Source: Rubrivivax sp.
GTDB lineage: Bacteria; Pseudomonadota; Gammaproteobacteria; Burkholderiales; Burkholderiaceae_C
Assembly (NCBI GenBank): GCA_004210455.1
Contig: SEFA01000030.1
Location: 1 to 64,000 of the forward strand
Length of the DNA stretch: 64,000 nt
Reading direction: 5' to 3'
Shown here one piece after another: positions 36,727 through 46,312 of the stretch (positions within the stretch are counted from its first letter, which is position 1; each line of letters begins with the position of its first letter). The translations under genes and the position numbers were made by a program. Below the pieces are notes generated by a model. The model searched no databases. It was not told where the DNA came from and worked only from the letters and a program-made list of their open reading frames with translations.

Positions 36727-38887
36727 CGCCCCTTCTTCCGGCGCTCCCGCCGTGAGCGCCCCGTCGGCCGGGGTGCTGTCCCGGTTGAACCTCGGCTGGC
36801 GTCGTCGCCGACCCGTCATCCTGCAGACGGAGGCCGCCGAATGCGGCCTTGCCTGCCTGGCCATGGTGGCAGGCGCCCATGGACAACGCTGGACGCTCGG
36901 CGAGCTGCGCGACCGGTTCGCGGTCTCGCTCAAGGGTCTGACGATGGCCGACCTGGTGCGCATGGGCGCGCAGCTCGGGCTCACCGCCCGCGCGCTGCGC
37001 GCCGAGCCGCATACGCTGCACAAGCTGCAGACGCCCTGCATCCTGCACTGGGACTTCAACCACTTCGTCGTGCTGGAGCGTGTCGACGGCGATCGGGCGT
37101 TAATCCTCGATCCCGCGCATGGCGAACGCCGGCTCGCGCTGGACGAGGTCTCCAAGCACTTCACCGGCGTCGCCCTCGAGCTGCGACCAGGGATGGACTT
37201 CGCCCGCAAGGCGCCCGCGCCAGCTCCGAAATGGCGTCAGCTGCTCGGACATGTGACGGGGCTGAAGCGCTCGATCGCGCAAGTCCTGGCCCTCGCGCTG
37301 GGGCTGGAACTGCTCGGGCTGCTGGCGCCATTCCTGCTGCAGTGGACCGTCGACGGCGTCATCGTCAGCGCCGACCGCGACCTGCTGGTGACGCTGGGCA
37401 TCGGCTTCGCGCTGCTGGTGCTGCTGCAGGTGGGCGTCGGTCTGCTGCGATCCTGGGCGGTGATGATCCTGTCCGCGTCGCTGAACCTGCAATGGCTCTC
37501 CAACGTCTTCTCACACCTGCTGCGGCTGCCGCTCGCATGGTTCGAGAAACGGCATCTCGGCGACATCTGGTCGCGCTTCTCCAGCGTGCAGGAGATCCAG
37601 AAGACGCTGACGGGCAGCTTCATCGAAGCCATCCTCGACGGCCTGATGGTGCTGCTGACGCTGGCGATGATGGTGCTCTACAGCGGCCGTCTGACGACGG
37701 TCGCGCTGGCCGCGGTGGCAGGCTATGCGCTGCTGCGCTGGGCCTGCTTCCGGCCGCTGCGCGACGCGCAGGAAGAGGCGTTGACCCACGAGGCGAGGCA
37801 GAACACCCACTTCCTGGAATCGCTGCGCGGCGCGCAGGCGATCAAGCTCTTCAACGCGCAGGCGGACCGCGGCGCGCGCTTCGCCAACCTCATCGTCGAG
37901 CAGATGAACGCGTCGCTGACGGGCCGCAAGCTCGAGCTGGGCATGACGCAGGGCAACAAGCTGCTGTTCGGCCTGGAGCGCGTGGTCATCGTCGCGATGG
38001 GCGCGATGCTGGTGCTGGACAACGCGCTGTCGGTCGGCATGCTGTTTGCGTTCCTCGCCTACAAGGACCAGTTCAGCCAACGCATCGCGGGGCTGATCGA
38101 CAAGGTGGTCGCGCTGAAGATGCTCCGCCTGCAGGGCGAGCGGCTGGCCGACATCGTCCTGACCGCGCCCGAGGCGGAGTTCGATGCCCCTGGCCGAGCG
38201 GTACCGCCAGACGCGGCGCTGGAGCTCGATGGCCTGCGTTTCCGCTATGCCGACGGCGAGCCCGAGGTCATCGCCGGCTGTTCGCTGCGCATCGAGCCGG
38301 GAGAGTCGGTCGCGATCGTCGGTCCCTCGGGCTGCGGCAAGACGACGTTGATGAAGCTGATGCTCGGCATCCATGCGCCGCAGCACGGGGAGATCCGCAT
38401 CGGCGGCGTCGCCCTGCCGCAACTGGGCGCCAACGCCTGGCGCGAGCGCATCGGCACGGTGATGCAGGACGACCAGCTCTTCGCCGGAAGCATCGCCGAC
38501 AACATCAGCTTCTTCGACCTGGACGTCGATCCTGACTGGGTCCGCGAGTGCGCACGCCTGGCCTGCGTGCTCGAGGACATCGAGGCCATGCCCATGCGCC
38601 TGCAGACGCTTATCGGCGACATGGGCTCCAGCCTCTCCGGCGGGCAACGCCAGCGCATCCTGCTGGCGCGCGCGCTGTACAAACGGCCGAGCTTCCTCTT
38701 CCTGGACGAGGCGACCAGCGCGCTCGACGTGGAGCGCGAACGGCTGGTCAATGCGAGCCTACGCCAGCTCCCGCTGACGAGGATCGTCATCGCGCACCGC
38801 CCGGAAACCATCGCGGCGGCGCAGCGCGTCGTCAGCCTGCAGGGCGGGCGCGTGGTGCAGGACCTGCGATCGGTCCAGCACCGTTGA
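36719..38887 (+). CDS. Peptidase-containing ABC exporter (C39 peptidase, membrane domain, ATPase)
   Basis: The 722-residue protein starts at a GTG inside the adaptor gene. The N-terminal C39 peptidase has the oxyanion Gln36 and a full triad: Cys42 in AAECGLACLAM, His115 in FNHFVVLE and Asp131 in ILDPAHGER. The membrane domain covers about 180-465. The ATPase has Walker A GPSGCGKT (535-542), LSGGQ (639-643) and Walker B FLFLDE (Asp663-Glu664). It should cut the leader after the double glycine and export the peptide. It is the last gene of the operon. Confidence 0.95.
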   Translation: MSDAPSSGAPAVSAPSAGVLSRLNLGWRRRRPVILQTEAAECGLACLAMVAGAHGQRWTLGELRDRFAVSLKGLTMADLVRMGAQLGLTARALRAEPHTLHKLQTPCILHWDFNHFVVLERVDGDRALILDPAHGERRLALDEVSKHFTGVALELRPGMDFARKAPAPAPKWRQLLGHVTGLKRSIAQVLALALGLELLGLLAPFLLQWTVDGVIVSADRDLLVTLGIGFALLVLLQVGVGLLRSWAVMILSASLNLQWLSNVFSHLLRLPLAWFEKRHLGDIWSRFSSVQEIQKTLTGSFIEAILDGLMVLLTLAMMVLYSGRLTTVALAAVAGYALLRWACFRPLRDAQEEALTHEARQNTHFLESLRGAQAIKLFNAQADRGARFANLIVEQMNASLTGRKLELGMTQGNKLLFGLERVVIVAMGAMLVLDNALSVGMLFAFLAYKDQFSQRIAGLIDKVVALKMLRLQGERLADIVLTAPEAEFDAPGRAVPPDAALELDGLRFRYADGEPEVIAGCSLRIEPGESVAIVGPSGCGKTTLMKLMLGIHAPQHGEIRIGGVALPQLGANAWRERIGTVMQDDQLFAGSIADNISFFDLDVDPDWVRECARLACVLEDIEAMPMRLQTLIGDMGSSLSGGQRQRILLARALYKRPSFLFLDEATSALDVERERLVNASLRQLPLTRIVIAHRPETIAAAQRVVSLQGGRVVQDLRSVQHR

Positions 38888-38924
38888 GGCCCCTTGGCGG
38901 GCCCTCCGCGCTCGCCCGGACGGA

Positions 38925-39929
38925 TCAATCAGGCTTGATCTTGGCGCGCGCCACGACCTGCTTCCAGCGCTGCTGCTCCTGCGCGATGAAGGCGGTGAAC
39001 TGCGCCGGCGTGTTACCCACGGCTTCGGCAGCGTCATGGCTCAAGCGTTCCCGGGCCGAGGCCGAGCGGATCGCCTTCACCGATTCGACGGCCAGCTTGT
39101 CCACATTGGCCGGGGCCAGGTTGGCCGGCGCGCACAGGCCGTACCACTGCGTCATCTCGAAGCCGGGATAGCCCTGCTCCGCGACGGTGGGCACGTCCGG
39201 CAGTTGCGGCAGGCGTTCCTTCGAGCCCGTCGCGATGCAGCGCAGCTTGCCGGCCTTGATGAACTGCATGATGGCCGGCGCGCCGACCGAGGCCGCCTCG
39301 AGGCGGCCCGCCAGCAGGTCCGTCAGCTGCGGACCGGTGCCGCGATACGGCACATGCAGGATGAAAAGGTCGGCGACCATCTTCAGGTATTCCATCGCCA
39401 GGTGCCCCGCGCTGCCGTTGCCCGCGGAGCCATAGCTGAACTTGCCAGGGTTCTTGCGCACGAGCGCCACCCACTCCTTGAGGTTGCGCGCCGGCACGTC
39501 GGGATGGACGACGTAGAGGCTGGGCACCTTCGCCAGCAAGGTGATGGGCTTGAAGTCGCGATTCGGGTCGTACGGCAGCTTGTCGTAGATGTACGGGTTC
39601 ACCGCCAGCGTCCCGATGTGGCCGAGGATCAGCGTGTGCTGGTCTTCCGCGCGGGCGACCTCGCCCATCGCGATGTTGCCGCCGCCGCCCGGCTTGTTGT
39701 CGACGTAGACCGACTGTCCCAGGGTTTTGCTGAGCTCGGCGGCGGTGGCGCGGGCCACGATCTCGCTGCTGCCCCCGGGCGCGAACGGCACGACGAAGCG
39801 CACGTTGCGCGACGGCCAGGTCGATTGCGCGAGCGCGGGGAGCGCCGTGCCGAAGGCGGCGGCACCCGCGGCGCCGAGCGCGGCGGACTGCAGGAGGAAG
39901 CGGCGGCGGTCCTCGTCGGTGGGCATCAT
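38925..39929 (-). CDS. Tripartite tricarboxylate transporter type substrate-binding protein (Bug family)
   Basis: The 334-residue protein follows GGAG. It has a twin-arginine-like export signal (DRRRFLLQSAALGAAGAAAF) and the Bug family start WPSRNVRFVVPFAPGGSSEI of the mature protein. YVDNKPGGGGNIAMGEVARA and SYGSAGNGSAGHLAMEYLK are typical. These periplasmic proteins bind carboxylates or other acids; Burkholderiales have many orphan copies like this one, with no TctAB membrane genes next to it. Confidence 0.92.
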   Translation of the reverse strand: MMPTDEDRRRFLLQSAALGAAGAAAFGTALPALAQSTWPSRNVRFVVPFAPGGSSEIVARATAAELSKTLGQSVYVDNKPGGGGNIAMGEVARAEDQHTLILGHIGTLAVNPYIYDKLPYDPNRDFKPITLLAKVPSLYVVHPDVPARNLKEWVALVRKNPGKFSYGSAGNGSAGHLAMEYLKMVADLFILHVPYRGTGPQLTDLLAGRLEAASVGAPAIMQFIKAGKLRCIATGSKERLPQLPDVPTVAEQGYPGFEMTQWYGLCAPANLAPANVDKLAVESVKAIRSASARERLSHDAAEAVGNTPAQFTAFIAQEQQRWKQVVARAKIKPD

Positions 39930-40002
39930 GCGGAGTCTCCGATCAGTTCTTCTGGAAACTCCGACTCTACGTGGGCCGCGCTGTCAATGCGCTGACGACG
40001 CC

Positions 40003-40305
40003 TCAGTTCGTGGGCGACTGGAAGACGCCATCGGAGCCGCCCGGATCGGACGTCGGCATCGTCTGCTCCTCCATCCAGCCGAGCCAGCGCATCGCCTGCT
40101 CTCGGGAGTCGCCGCACATGTCTTCCGACGGGGGCAACGAGCCGCACACGGTGGGCCGCTCCGGCTGACCGAAGATCTTGCAGCGCAGCGCGTCGTCGAG
40201 CTGGATGCAGCGCACGCCGGCCGGCTTGCCGTCTGGCATGCCGGGGATCGGGCTGCTGATCGACGGGGCGATGCAGCAGGCGGCGCAGGAGGGGCGGCAA
40301 TTCAT
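40003..40305 (-). CDS. YkgJ-family cysteine-cluster protein
   Basis: The 100-residue protein has the zinc/iron-chelating cysteine pattern of the YkgJ family: [20 protein letters not shown] at the start (CxxC-C), then [14 protein letters not shown] and [20 protein letters not shown]. The start at 40305 is chosen because relatives begin with this motif; there is no clear ribosome site. The function is unknown, with a suggested metal-cluster role. Confidence 0.85.
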   Translation of the reverse strand: MNCRPSCAACCIAPSISSPIPGMPDGKPAGVRCIQLDDALRCKIFGQPERPTVCGSLPPSEDMCGDSREQAMRWLGWMEEQTMPTSDPGGSDGVFQSPTN

Positions 40306-40374
40306 GGGAAAGGGATTGTCGCCGCCCGCCGGCGGGCGACGCCAACAAGGTCCGTGGCGCATGCCCTTGACGCA

Positions 40375-40402
40375 GTGACTTATCCACAGGCCCGCGTAAA
40401 AT
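40375..40402 (+). promoter_or_regulatory. mnmG promoter region containing a perfect DnaA box
   Basis: TTATCCACA at 40380-40388 matches the DnaA box consensus exactly. It lies between a GTGACT -35-like element (40375-40380) and a TAAAAT -10 element (40397-40402) with a 16-base spacer. DnaA bound here would cover the promoter. The -10 call is reasonable; the -35 is weak. Confidence 0.55.
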
Positions 40403-40516
40403 CACGGCCTTCCCTCATCTGAACGCCAGCCGGCTCCCATCGCCCGATCCCGCGCCCTGCGCGCGTCGCGATGGTTTTGATCTCACCCGGTCGCCGACTC
40501 CGCTGGACGCCTTGCC

Positions 40517-42481
40517 ATGCTTTATCCCAAAGAGTTCGACGTGATCGTGGTCGGTGGCGGCCATGCCGGCACCGAAGCCGCACTGGCGGCCGCCCGCATG
40601 GGCGTCAGCACGCTGCTGCTGACCCACAACATCGAGACGCTCGGCCAGATGAGCTGCAACCCGTCGATCGGCGGCATCGGCAAGGGACACCTGGTCAAGG
40701 AGGTCGACGCGCTCGGCGGAGCGATGGCCGCGGCGACTGACGAGGGCGGCATCCAGTTCCGCATCCTCAACGGGTCCAAGGGTCCAGCCGTGCGCGCCAC
40801 CCGTGCGCAGGCTGACCGCATCCTCTACAAGGCCGCCATCCGCCAACGCCTGGAGAACCAGCCCAACCTGATGCTGTTCCAACAGGCGGTGGACGATCTG
40901 ATGGTGGAAGGCGATCGCGTTGTCGGCGCCGTCACCCAATCGGGATTGCGTTTCCGCGCCCGTGCCGTCGTGCTGACGGCCGGCACCTTCCTCGACGGCA
41001 AGATCCATATCGGCCTCGAGAACTACGCGGCCGGCCGCGCCGGCGATCCGCCGGCGGTCTCGCTGTCGGGCCGTCTCAAGGAACTCAAGCTGCCGCAGGG
41101 CCGCCTGAAGACCGGCACCCCGCCGCGCCTGGACGGTCGCACCATCGACTTCTCCCGATGCGCGGAACAGCCGGGCGACCTGGATCCGGTGCCCGTCTTC
41201 AGCTTCATGGGGAACGCCGCACAGCACCCGCGACAACTGCCCTGCTGGATCACCCACACCAACGAACGCACGCACGAGATCATCCGCTCCGGCTTCGACC
41301 GCAGCCCGATGTTCACCGGCGTCATCGAAGGCGTCGGCCCGCGCTATTGCCCGTCCATCGAAGACAAGGTCAACCGCTTCGCCGACAAGAACTCGCACCA
41401 GATCTTCCTGGAGCCCGAGGGTCTGACGACCCATGAGTTCTATCCGAACGGGATCTCGACCTCCCTGCCCTTCGACGTCCAGCTGGCCGCTGTCCGGTCG
41501 ATTCCCGGCCTGGAGAACGCGCACATCCTGCGCCCCGGCTATGCGATCGAGTACGACTACTTCGACCCTCGCGAGCTGAAGTCCAGCTTCGAGACGCGCG
41601 CCATCGGCGGCCTGTTCTTCGCGGGCCAGATCAACGGCACCACCGGCTATGAAGAGGCGGCGGCCCAAGGTCTGTTCGCCGGTCTGAATGCGGCGCTTCA
41701 GGTTCAGGGCAAGGACGTCTGGCTGCCGAGCCGCGACCAGGCATACCTGGGCGTGCTGGTCGACGACCTGATCACCAAGGGCGTGACCGAGCCCTATCGC
41801 ATGTTCACGAGCCGCGCCGAGTTCCGCCTGCAGCTTCGCGAGGACAACGCCGACATGCGACTGACCGAAGCAGGCCGCCAACTGGGTCTGGTGGACGATG
41901 CCCGTTGGGATGCTTTCAATCGGAAGCGCGACGCTGTTTCACGTGAAACAGAGAAGCTCAAGTCGACCTGGGTGAATCCGAACATCCTCCCAGCGGCCGA
42001 TGCAGAGCGCCTCGTGGGCAAAGCCCTTGAGCGCGAATACAACCTGATCGACCTGTTGCGCCGACCCGGCGTCACCTTCGACACCATCTCCGAAGTGGCG
42101 TCCATCGCCCGACCGGCGTCCGGAGTCACGCGCGCCGCCCTGAACGAATCGCTGGGCAGCGACCTCGCGGCCGCCGTCATCGAGCAGTTGGAAGTGGGCG
42201 TCAAGTACGCAGGCTACATCAGCAAGCAGCAGGAGGATGTGGCCCGCGCATCGAACTTCGAGCACCTGAAACTGCCCGAAGATCTCGACTACGGCCTGGT
42301 CACCGCCCTCTCCTTCGAGGCGCGCCAGAAGCTCGGCAAGCATCGTCCGGAGACGCTGGGGCAGGCGTCGCGGATCTCCGGCATCACGCCGGCGACCATC
42401 TCGCTGCTACTGATCCACCTGCGCAAAGGCCGCTTCAAGGGCTTCACCGATCAAGCCGCCGTCGACTCGACCGCCGCCTGA
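40517..42481 (+). CDS. mnmG: tRNA uridine-5-carboxymethylaminomethyl modification enzyme MnmG (GidA)
   Basis: The 654-residue FAD enzyme works with MnmE to modify the wobble uridine of certain tRNAs. The FAD-binding start is [20 protein letters not shown]. The family signatures [20 protein letters not shown] and [15 protein letters not shown] are present, and the C-terminal helical domain ends the protein at normal length. A perfect parS site lies inside the gene at 41935-41950. rsmG follows after 22 bases in what is probably one operon. Confidence 0.97.
   Translation: MLYPKEFDVIVVGGGHAGTEAALAAARMGVSTLLLTHNIETLGQMSCNPSIGGIGKGHLVKEVDALGGAMAAATDEGGIQFRILNGSKGPAVRATRAQADRILYKAAIRQRLENQPNLMLFQQAVDDLMVEGDRVVGAVTQSGLRFRARAVVLTAGTFLDGKIHIGLENYAAGRAGDPPAVSLSGRLKELKLPQGRLKTGTPPRLDGRTIDFSRCAEQPGDLDPVPVFSFMGNAAQHPRQLPCWITHTNERTHEIIRSGFDRSPMFTGVIEGVGPRYCPSIEDKVNRFADKNSHQIFLEPEGLTTHEFYPNGISTSLPFDVQLAAVRSIPGLENAHILRPGYAIEYDYFDPRELKSSFETRAIGGLFFAGQINGTTGYEEAAAQGLFAGLNAALQVQGKDVWLPSRDQAYLGVLVDDLITKGVTEPYRMFTSRAEFRLQLREDNADMRLTEAGRQLGLVDDARWDAFNRKRDAVSRETEKLKSTWVNPNILPAADAERLVGKALEREYNLIDLLRRPGVTFDTISEVASIARPASGVTRAALNESLGSDLAAAVIEQLEVGVKYAGYISKQQEDVARASNFEHLKLPEDLDYGLVTALSFEARQKLGKHRPETLGQASRISGITPATISLLLIHLRKGRFKGFTDQAAVDSTAA
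41935..41950. other. parS: parS centromere site (perfect consensus) inside mnmG
   Basis: TGTTTCACGTGAAACA matches the widely conserved 16-base parS palindrome at every base. It is read in the mnmG frame as AVSRET. ParB, encoded 5 kb downstream, would load here and spread. Confidence 0.95.
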
Positions 42482-42503
42482 CTCCACCCTCTTCCGTTCT
42501 TCG

Positions 42504-43172
42504 ATGACCGATCTCGACCTCCGTCCCCGCCTCGCCGCTGCCGCCGACACGCTGGGGCTCGGCCTCACCGATGAACAGCTGGACCGGCTGATCGCCTACC
42601 TCGGGCTGCTGTCCAAGTGGAACAAGGTCTATAACCTGACGGCGGTCCGCGATCCCGAAGCGATGCTCACGCAACATCTGGTGGACAGCCTCAGTTTGAT
42701 TCCACCCCTGCGCCGCCATGCGGGCGGCCAGGCGATGCGGCTGATGGATGTCGGCAGCGGCGGAGGGTTGCCGGGTGTGGTCATCGCCATTTGTGACCCG
42801 ACCATCGACGTCACCTGCGTCGACACCGTCGGCAAGAAGGCGTTCTTCATCGCCCAGGTCGCTGCCGAGATCGGATTGCCCAACCTGCATGCAGAGCACT
42901 CGCGGGTCGAGCAGTTGAAGGCGCCGGCCTTCGACCTCGTCACCTCGCGCGCGTTCGCCTCGCTGGCGGACTTCACCCAGTGGACTCGGATGCACCTCAA
43001 GCCGGGCGCAGTCTGGGCCGCGATGAAGGGCCAACACCCGGTCGACGAGATCGCGGAACTCGCCAAACGCGCACCGGATCTGTCCGTGTTCCACGTGGAA
43101 CAGCTGCAAGTGCCGGGGTTGGATGCTCAGCGGTGCCTGCTCTGGATCCGGCCGACGGCCGCCATCGGTTAA
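42504..43172 (+). CDS. rsmG: 16S rRNA (guanine527-N7)-methyltransferase RsmG (GidB)
   Basis: The 222-residue SAM-dependent enzyme methylates 16S rRNA. It has KWNKVYNLTAVRDPEAMLTQ, then HLVDSLS near residues 39-65, the SAM-binding MDVGSGGGLPGVVIAI near 82-97, and a later LVTSRAFASLADF. Size matches the family. A second parS-like site lies near its end. It sits between mnmG and parA in the usual order. Confidence 0.96.
   Translation: MTDLDLRPRLAAAADTLGLGLTDEQLDRLIAYLGLLSKWNKVYNLTAVRDPEAMLTQHLVDSLSLIPPLRRHAGGQAMRLMDVGSGGGLPGVVIAICDPTIDVTCVDTVGKKAFFIAQVAAEIGLPNLHAEHSRVEQLKAPAFDLVTSRAFASLADFTQWTRMHLKPGAVWAAMKGQHPVDEIAELAKRAPDLSVFHVEQLQVPGLDAQRCLLWIRPTAAIG
43087..43102. other. parS: Second parS site (variant) inside rsmG
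   Basis: TGTTCCACGTGGAACA is a perfect palindrome with two symmetric changes from the consensus. Similar GTTCCACGTGGAAC forms are functional in other proteobacteria. It lies 1.15 kb from the first site and 109 bases before parA. Confidence 0.85.
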
Positions 43173-43210
43173 GCTCCGCCCCTCCGAGAGCCCCTGCTAC
43201 CCGACCCTTC

Positions 43211-43984
43211 ATGGCCAAGATCTTTTGCGTTGCGAACCAAAAAGGCGGCGTCGGCAAGACGACCACCACCGTGAATCTGGCTGCCGGACTGGCCAAGATC
43301 GGGCAGCGTGTGCTGGTGGTCGACCTTGATCCTCAGGGCAACGCCACAATGGGTTCAGGCATCGACAAGCGCGCCCTGCCGCTCACGGTTTATGACGTCC
43401 TGCTGGAGTCGACCACGATCGCCGAAGCGCGCCAGCGCAGCGAGAAGGCGGGCTACGACGTATTGGGCGCCAATCGTGAACTGGCCGGCGCCGAGGTCGA
43501 ACTGGTTGAACTGGAACGCCGGGAGCAACGCCTCAAGACGGCATTGGCTGACGCGGCACAGGATTACGACTTCATCCTGATCGACTGCCCGCCCTCACTG
43601 TCGATGCTGACGCTGAACGGCCTGTGCTCGGCCCACGGGGTGGTCGTCCCGATGCAGTGCGAGTACTTTGCGCTCGAAGGCTTGACCGACCTCGTCAACA
43701 CGATCAAGCAGATCCACGCGAACCTGAATCCCGACCTGCAGATCATCGGCCTGCTGCGCGTCATGTTTGATCCTCGCATCACCCTGCAGCAGCAGGTCAG
43801 CGAACAGCTGAAGGCGCACTTCGGCGAGAAGGTGTTCGACACCGTCATCCCGCGCAACGTCCGTCTGGCAGAAGCGCCCAGCTACGGTCTGCCCGGGGTC
43901 GTCTTCGACGGCAGCTCCAAGGGTGCTCACGCCTTCATTGATTTCGCCAAGGAAATGGTGAAGCGCGTCGGCGTCCTGCGTTGA
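43211..43984 (+). CDS. parA: Chromosome-partitioning ATPase ParA
   Basis: The 257-residue protein begins MAKIFCVANQKGGVGKTTTT, with the deviant Walker A motif including the signature lysine (KGGVGKT). DLDPQGNATMGSG and DYDFILIDCPPSLSMLT are the Walker A' and B motifs. The short N-terminus without a helix-turn-helix marks it as a chromosomal (Soj-type) ParA. It moves ParB-parS complexes apart. A GNAT gene follows after four bases; parB is not adjacent but 3 kb further. Confidence 0.95.
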   Translation: MAKIFCVANQKGGVGKTTTTVNLAAGLAKIGQRVLVVDLDPQGNATMGSGIDKRALPLTVYDVLLESTTIAEARQRSEKAGYDVLGANRELAGAEVELVELERREQRLKTALADAAQDYDFILIDCPPSLSMLTLNGLCSAHGVVVPMQCEYFALEGLTDLVNTIKQIHANLNPDLQIIGLLRVMFDPRITLQQQVSEQLKAHFGEKVFDTVIPRNVRLAEAPSYGLPGVVFDGSSKGAHAFIDFAKEMVKRVGVLR

Positions 43985-43988
43985 GCGA

Positions 43989-44804
43989 TTGGACGTGTCG
44001 GCCGAGTTGGACGCCCTCGCCCGCCGTGCCGAACTGGCCGGCCTGAACGCCGCGTCCGCCCCACGTGAAGCACAGGTCGAAGGCTGGTTGCTTCGACTGT
44101 CACCCGGCAAAGCCAAACGCTCGCGATGCGTCAATGCACTCGCCGGCGGCACCCTCGCACTCGACGACATCCTTCGTCGCTGCCGCGGCAGTTTCGAGCA
44201 GGCCGGACTGCCGCTGATCCTCCGCCTCACCCCCTTCAGCCAGCCGGCCGACCTGGACGATCAGCTCGCCGCCAGGGGTTGGGCTCGCTTCGATCCGGCC
44301 GATGTGATGGTGCTGCCTTCGCTGGCGTCCTTCAACGACACCGACGGCATCGAGCCGCTGTCGCCGTCGGCCTACGCGCGATTGATCGGCCAGCTTCGCG
44401 GATCGAGTGTCGACGAGATCGAGGGCCACGCGCGGAGGCTCGAACAGGCCAGCGTCCCGCATCAGGCGTTCCAGATGACCCGCAACGGCGTGCTGCTCGC
44501 CTGCGGCCAGGTGGCCATCGATCCGGATCCGGGCGGTGGATCCGCGGGTGAACATGTCGGCGCCCCGGCCGGGGGGATGGCGGGACTCTTCGACATCTTC
44601 ACGCCGCAGGATCAGCGAGGTCGGGGGCACGGCTTCAAGCTGTGCGCCGCGCTGCTGGCCGAGGCGCGTCGCCAGGGAGCGCGCAGTGCCTATCTGCAGG
44701 TGGGAGCGGACAACGCCGCCGCGCAGCGTCTGTACGCCCGCCTGGGCTTCCTGCAAGCCTATCGCTACCACTACCGCAGCGACGACCCGCGCGCCTGGGC
44801 TTGA
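43989..44804 (+). CDS. GNAT-family N-acetyltransferase
   Basis: The 271-residue protein probably starts at TTG (43989) or GTG (43995), just after parA. The GNAT acetyl-CoA-binding motif is near the C-terminus: GLFDIFTPQDQRGRGHGFKL, then AALLAEARRQGARSAYLQVG and NAAAQRLYARLGF. The N-terminal 130 residues form a separate half with a related fold. Close spacing suggests cotranscription with parA. The substrate is unknown. Confidence 0.88.
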   Translation: MDVSAELDALARRAELAGLNAASAPREAQVEGWLLRLSPGKAKRSRCVNALAGGTLALDDILRRCRGSFEQAGLPLILRLTPFSQPADLDDQLAARGWARFDPADVMVLPSLASFNDTDGIEPLSPSAYARLIGQLRGSSVDEIEGHARRLEQASVPHQAFQMTRNGVLLACGQVAIDPDPGGGSAGEHVGAPAGGMAGLFDIFTPQDQRGRGHGFKLCAALLAEARRQGARSAYLQVGADNAAAQRLYARLGFLQAYRYHYRSDDPRAWA

Positions 44805-44829
44805 CACCCCCGAGCGCCGGAGACACAGG

Positions 44830-45279
44830 CTAGTCCCGCGCCTGCCAGACCTTCAGGAGCGTGTGGCGGGTGAAGCCCGGCACGAAGTCGTGCACATGGC
44901 TGATGCAGGCGTAGCCGAGGTGCTCGTAGAGCTCCGCGACATCGTCAAGCAGGGTCTCGATCAGCGCATCGACGCATCCGCGCTTGAGCGCCATCGCCTC
45001 GATCTGCCGCAGGCAATCGCCGCCGACGCCCTGCCCACGATGGTCCGCATCGACCCACAGGTAGTTGACGTAGAGACGCTGGAACTCGGTGCGCCCGGAG
45101 GCGCCGGCGATGAGTTCGCCGCCGTCGTACAGCGCCACGGCGATGTCCTCGGCGTCGCTGCCTTGCGTCTGCTGGCGTCCGTATCGGATGACGCCGTCGC
45201 GGAGGGCGTCCAGGTCGTGCAAGGGAACGGCGTCATCCCGACGCCATTCCCGGCTTCCGCCGCCCGTCGATGCCGACAT
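44830..45279 (-). CDS. GNAT-family N-acetyltransferase
   Basis: The 149-residue protein shows the acetyl-CoA loop in LWVDADHRGQGVGGDCLRQI, then EAMALKRGCVDALIETL, and an acceptor-side strand LYVNYLWV. It starts one base inside the argC stop (TGATG), so it is probably coupled to argC. By position it may act on an amino acid or metabolite, but this is inference. Confidence 0.87.
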   Translation of the reverse strand: MSASTGGGSREWRRDDAVPLHDLDALRDGVIRYGRQQTQGSDAEDIAVALYDGGELIAGASGRTEFQRLYVNYLWVDADHRGQGVGGDCLRQIEAMALKRGCVDALIETLLDDVAELYEHLGYACISHVHDFVPGFTRHTLLKVWQARD

Positions 45280-46244
45280 CAGATGCCGTTGACGTCCGGA
45301 CCGGTCAGACCCAGCGACTCATCCACGCCGAGGTGCACGTTCATGCTCTGCACCGCGGCGCCGCTCGCGCCCTTGCCCAGGTTGTCCAGGCGCGCCATCA
45401 AAAGGATCTGCTGCTCGCTGCCGAACACGAACAGGTCGACATTGTTCGTGTCGTTGCAGGCCTGCACGTCGAAGAAGCCGACGGCAAGCGTGTCCGCATC
45501 GCGCAGCGGTTTCACGTGGATGAAGCGCTCGCCTTCGTAATGCGCGGCCAGCGCGTCGCGAACCTGCTGCGGCGTGGTGCCGGCGCGCAGCTGGCTCAGG
45601 TGCAGCGGCACGGTGACGGCCAGGCCCTTGTAGAAGTTGGAGACGATGGGCATGAACACCGGCGCGGACGTCAGTCCGGTGTGAGCCATCATTTCCGGCA
45701 GATGTTTGTGGGCCAGACCCAGCGCATAAGGACGAGGCGCGATCAGCTTCGGATTCCCGCCCGCCTCGTACTCCGCGATCATCGACTTGCCGCCGCCCGA
45801 GTAGCCGGTGATGGACGTCGCCGTGACCAGCGCGTCGGCCGGCAGCAGCCCAGCATCGACCAGCGGACGCACCGCCAGGATGAAGGCGCTGGCGTGGCAT
45901 CCGGGGTTGGCGATGCGCTTCGAATCACGGATGGCGGCGCGCTGCCCCTTGGCCAGTTCGGGCAGGCCGAAGGCCCAACCCGGCGCCGTGCGATGCGCGG
46001 TGCTCGCATCGATCAGGCAGGTCTTGGGGTTGGTCACCATGGCCGCGGCCTCCTTCGAGGCGGCGTCGGGCAGGCACAGGAAGGCGACGTCGGCGGCGTT
46101 GAGCAGGCGGGCGCGCTCGGCGGCATCCTTGCGCTTGTCGGCATCGATGCGCAGCACCTCGATGTCGGCGCGCTGCGCCAGATATTCATTGATGCGCAGG
46201 CCGGTCGTGCCTTCCTGCCCGTCGACATACACCGCGTACTTCAT
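45279..46244 (-). CDS. argC: N-acetyl-gamma-glutamyl-phosphate reductase ArgC, short type
   Basis: The 321-residue enzyme carries out the third step of arginine synthesis. The start at 46244 has AGGAG six bases upstream. The N-terminus [20 protein letters not shown] is the NADP-binding start of the shorter ArgC type, and the catalytic Cys is in [28 protein letters not shown] and the later [11 protein letters not shown] fit. It is followed by a GNAT gene and lies, unusually, between parA and parB. Confidence 0.94.
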   Translation of the reverse strand: MKYAVYVDGQEGTTGLRINEYLAQRADIEVLRIDADKRKDAAERARLLNAADVAFLCLPDAASKEAAAMVTNPKTCLIDASTAHRTAPGWAFGLPELAKGQRAAIRDSKRIANPGCHASAFILAVRPLVDAGLLPADALVTATSITGYSGGGKSMIAEYEAGGNPKLIAPRPYALGLAHKHLPEMMAHTGLTSAPVFMPIVSNFYKGLAVTVPLHLSQLRAGTTPQQVRDALAAHYEGERFIHVKPLRDADTLAVGFFDVQACNDTNNVDLFVFGSEQQILLMARLDNLGKGASGAAVQSMNVHLGVDESLGLTGPDVNGI

Positions 46245-46312
46245 CGCCGCTCCTGCAAAATCCGCTGCCTCCGGGACCCTCCCGAAGAAAGCGCGAAGCA
46301 TAAGGCCAACCG

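Noticed and set aside
38890-38912. GC-rich imperfect hairpin after the C39 exporter gene
   Set aside because: The stem is short (GGCCC/GGGCC) and no T-run follows, so I do not call a terminator.
45509-45522. Third parS-like sequence GTTTCACGTGGATG in argC
   Set aside because: The right half breaks the palindrome at two positions; it is weaker than the two accepted sites.
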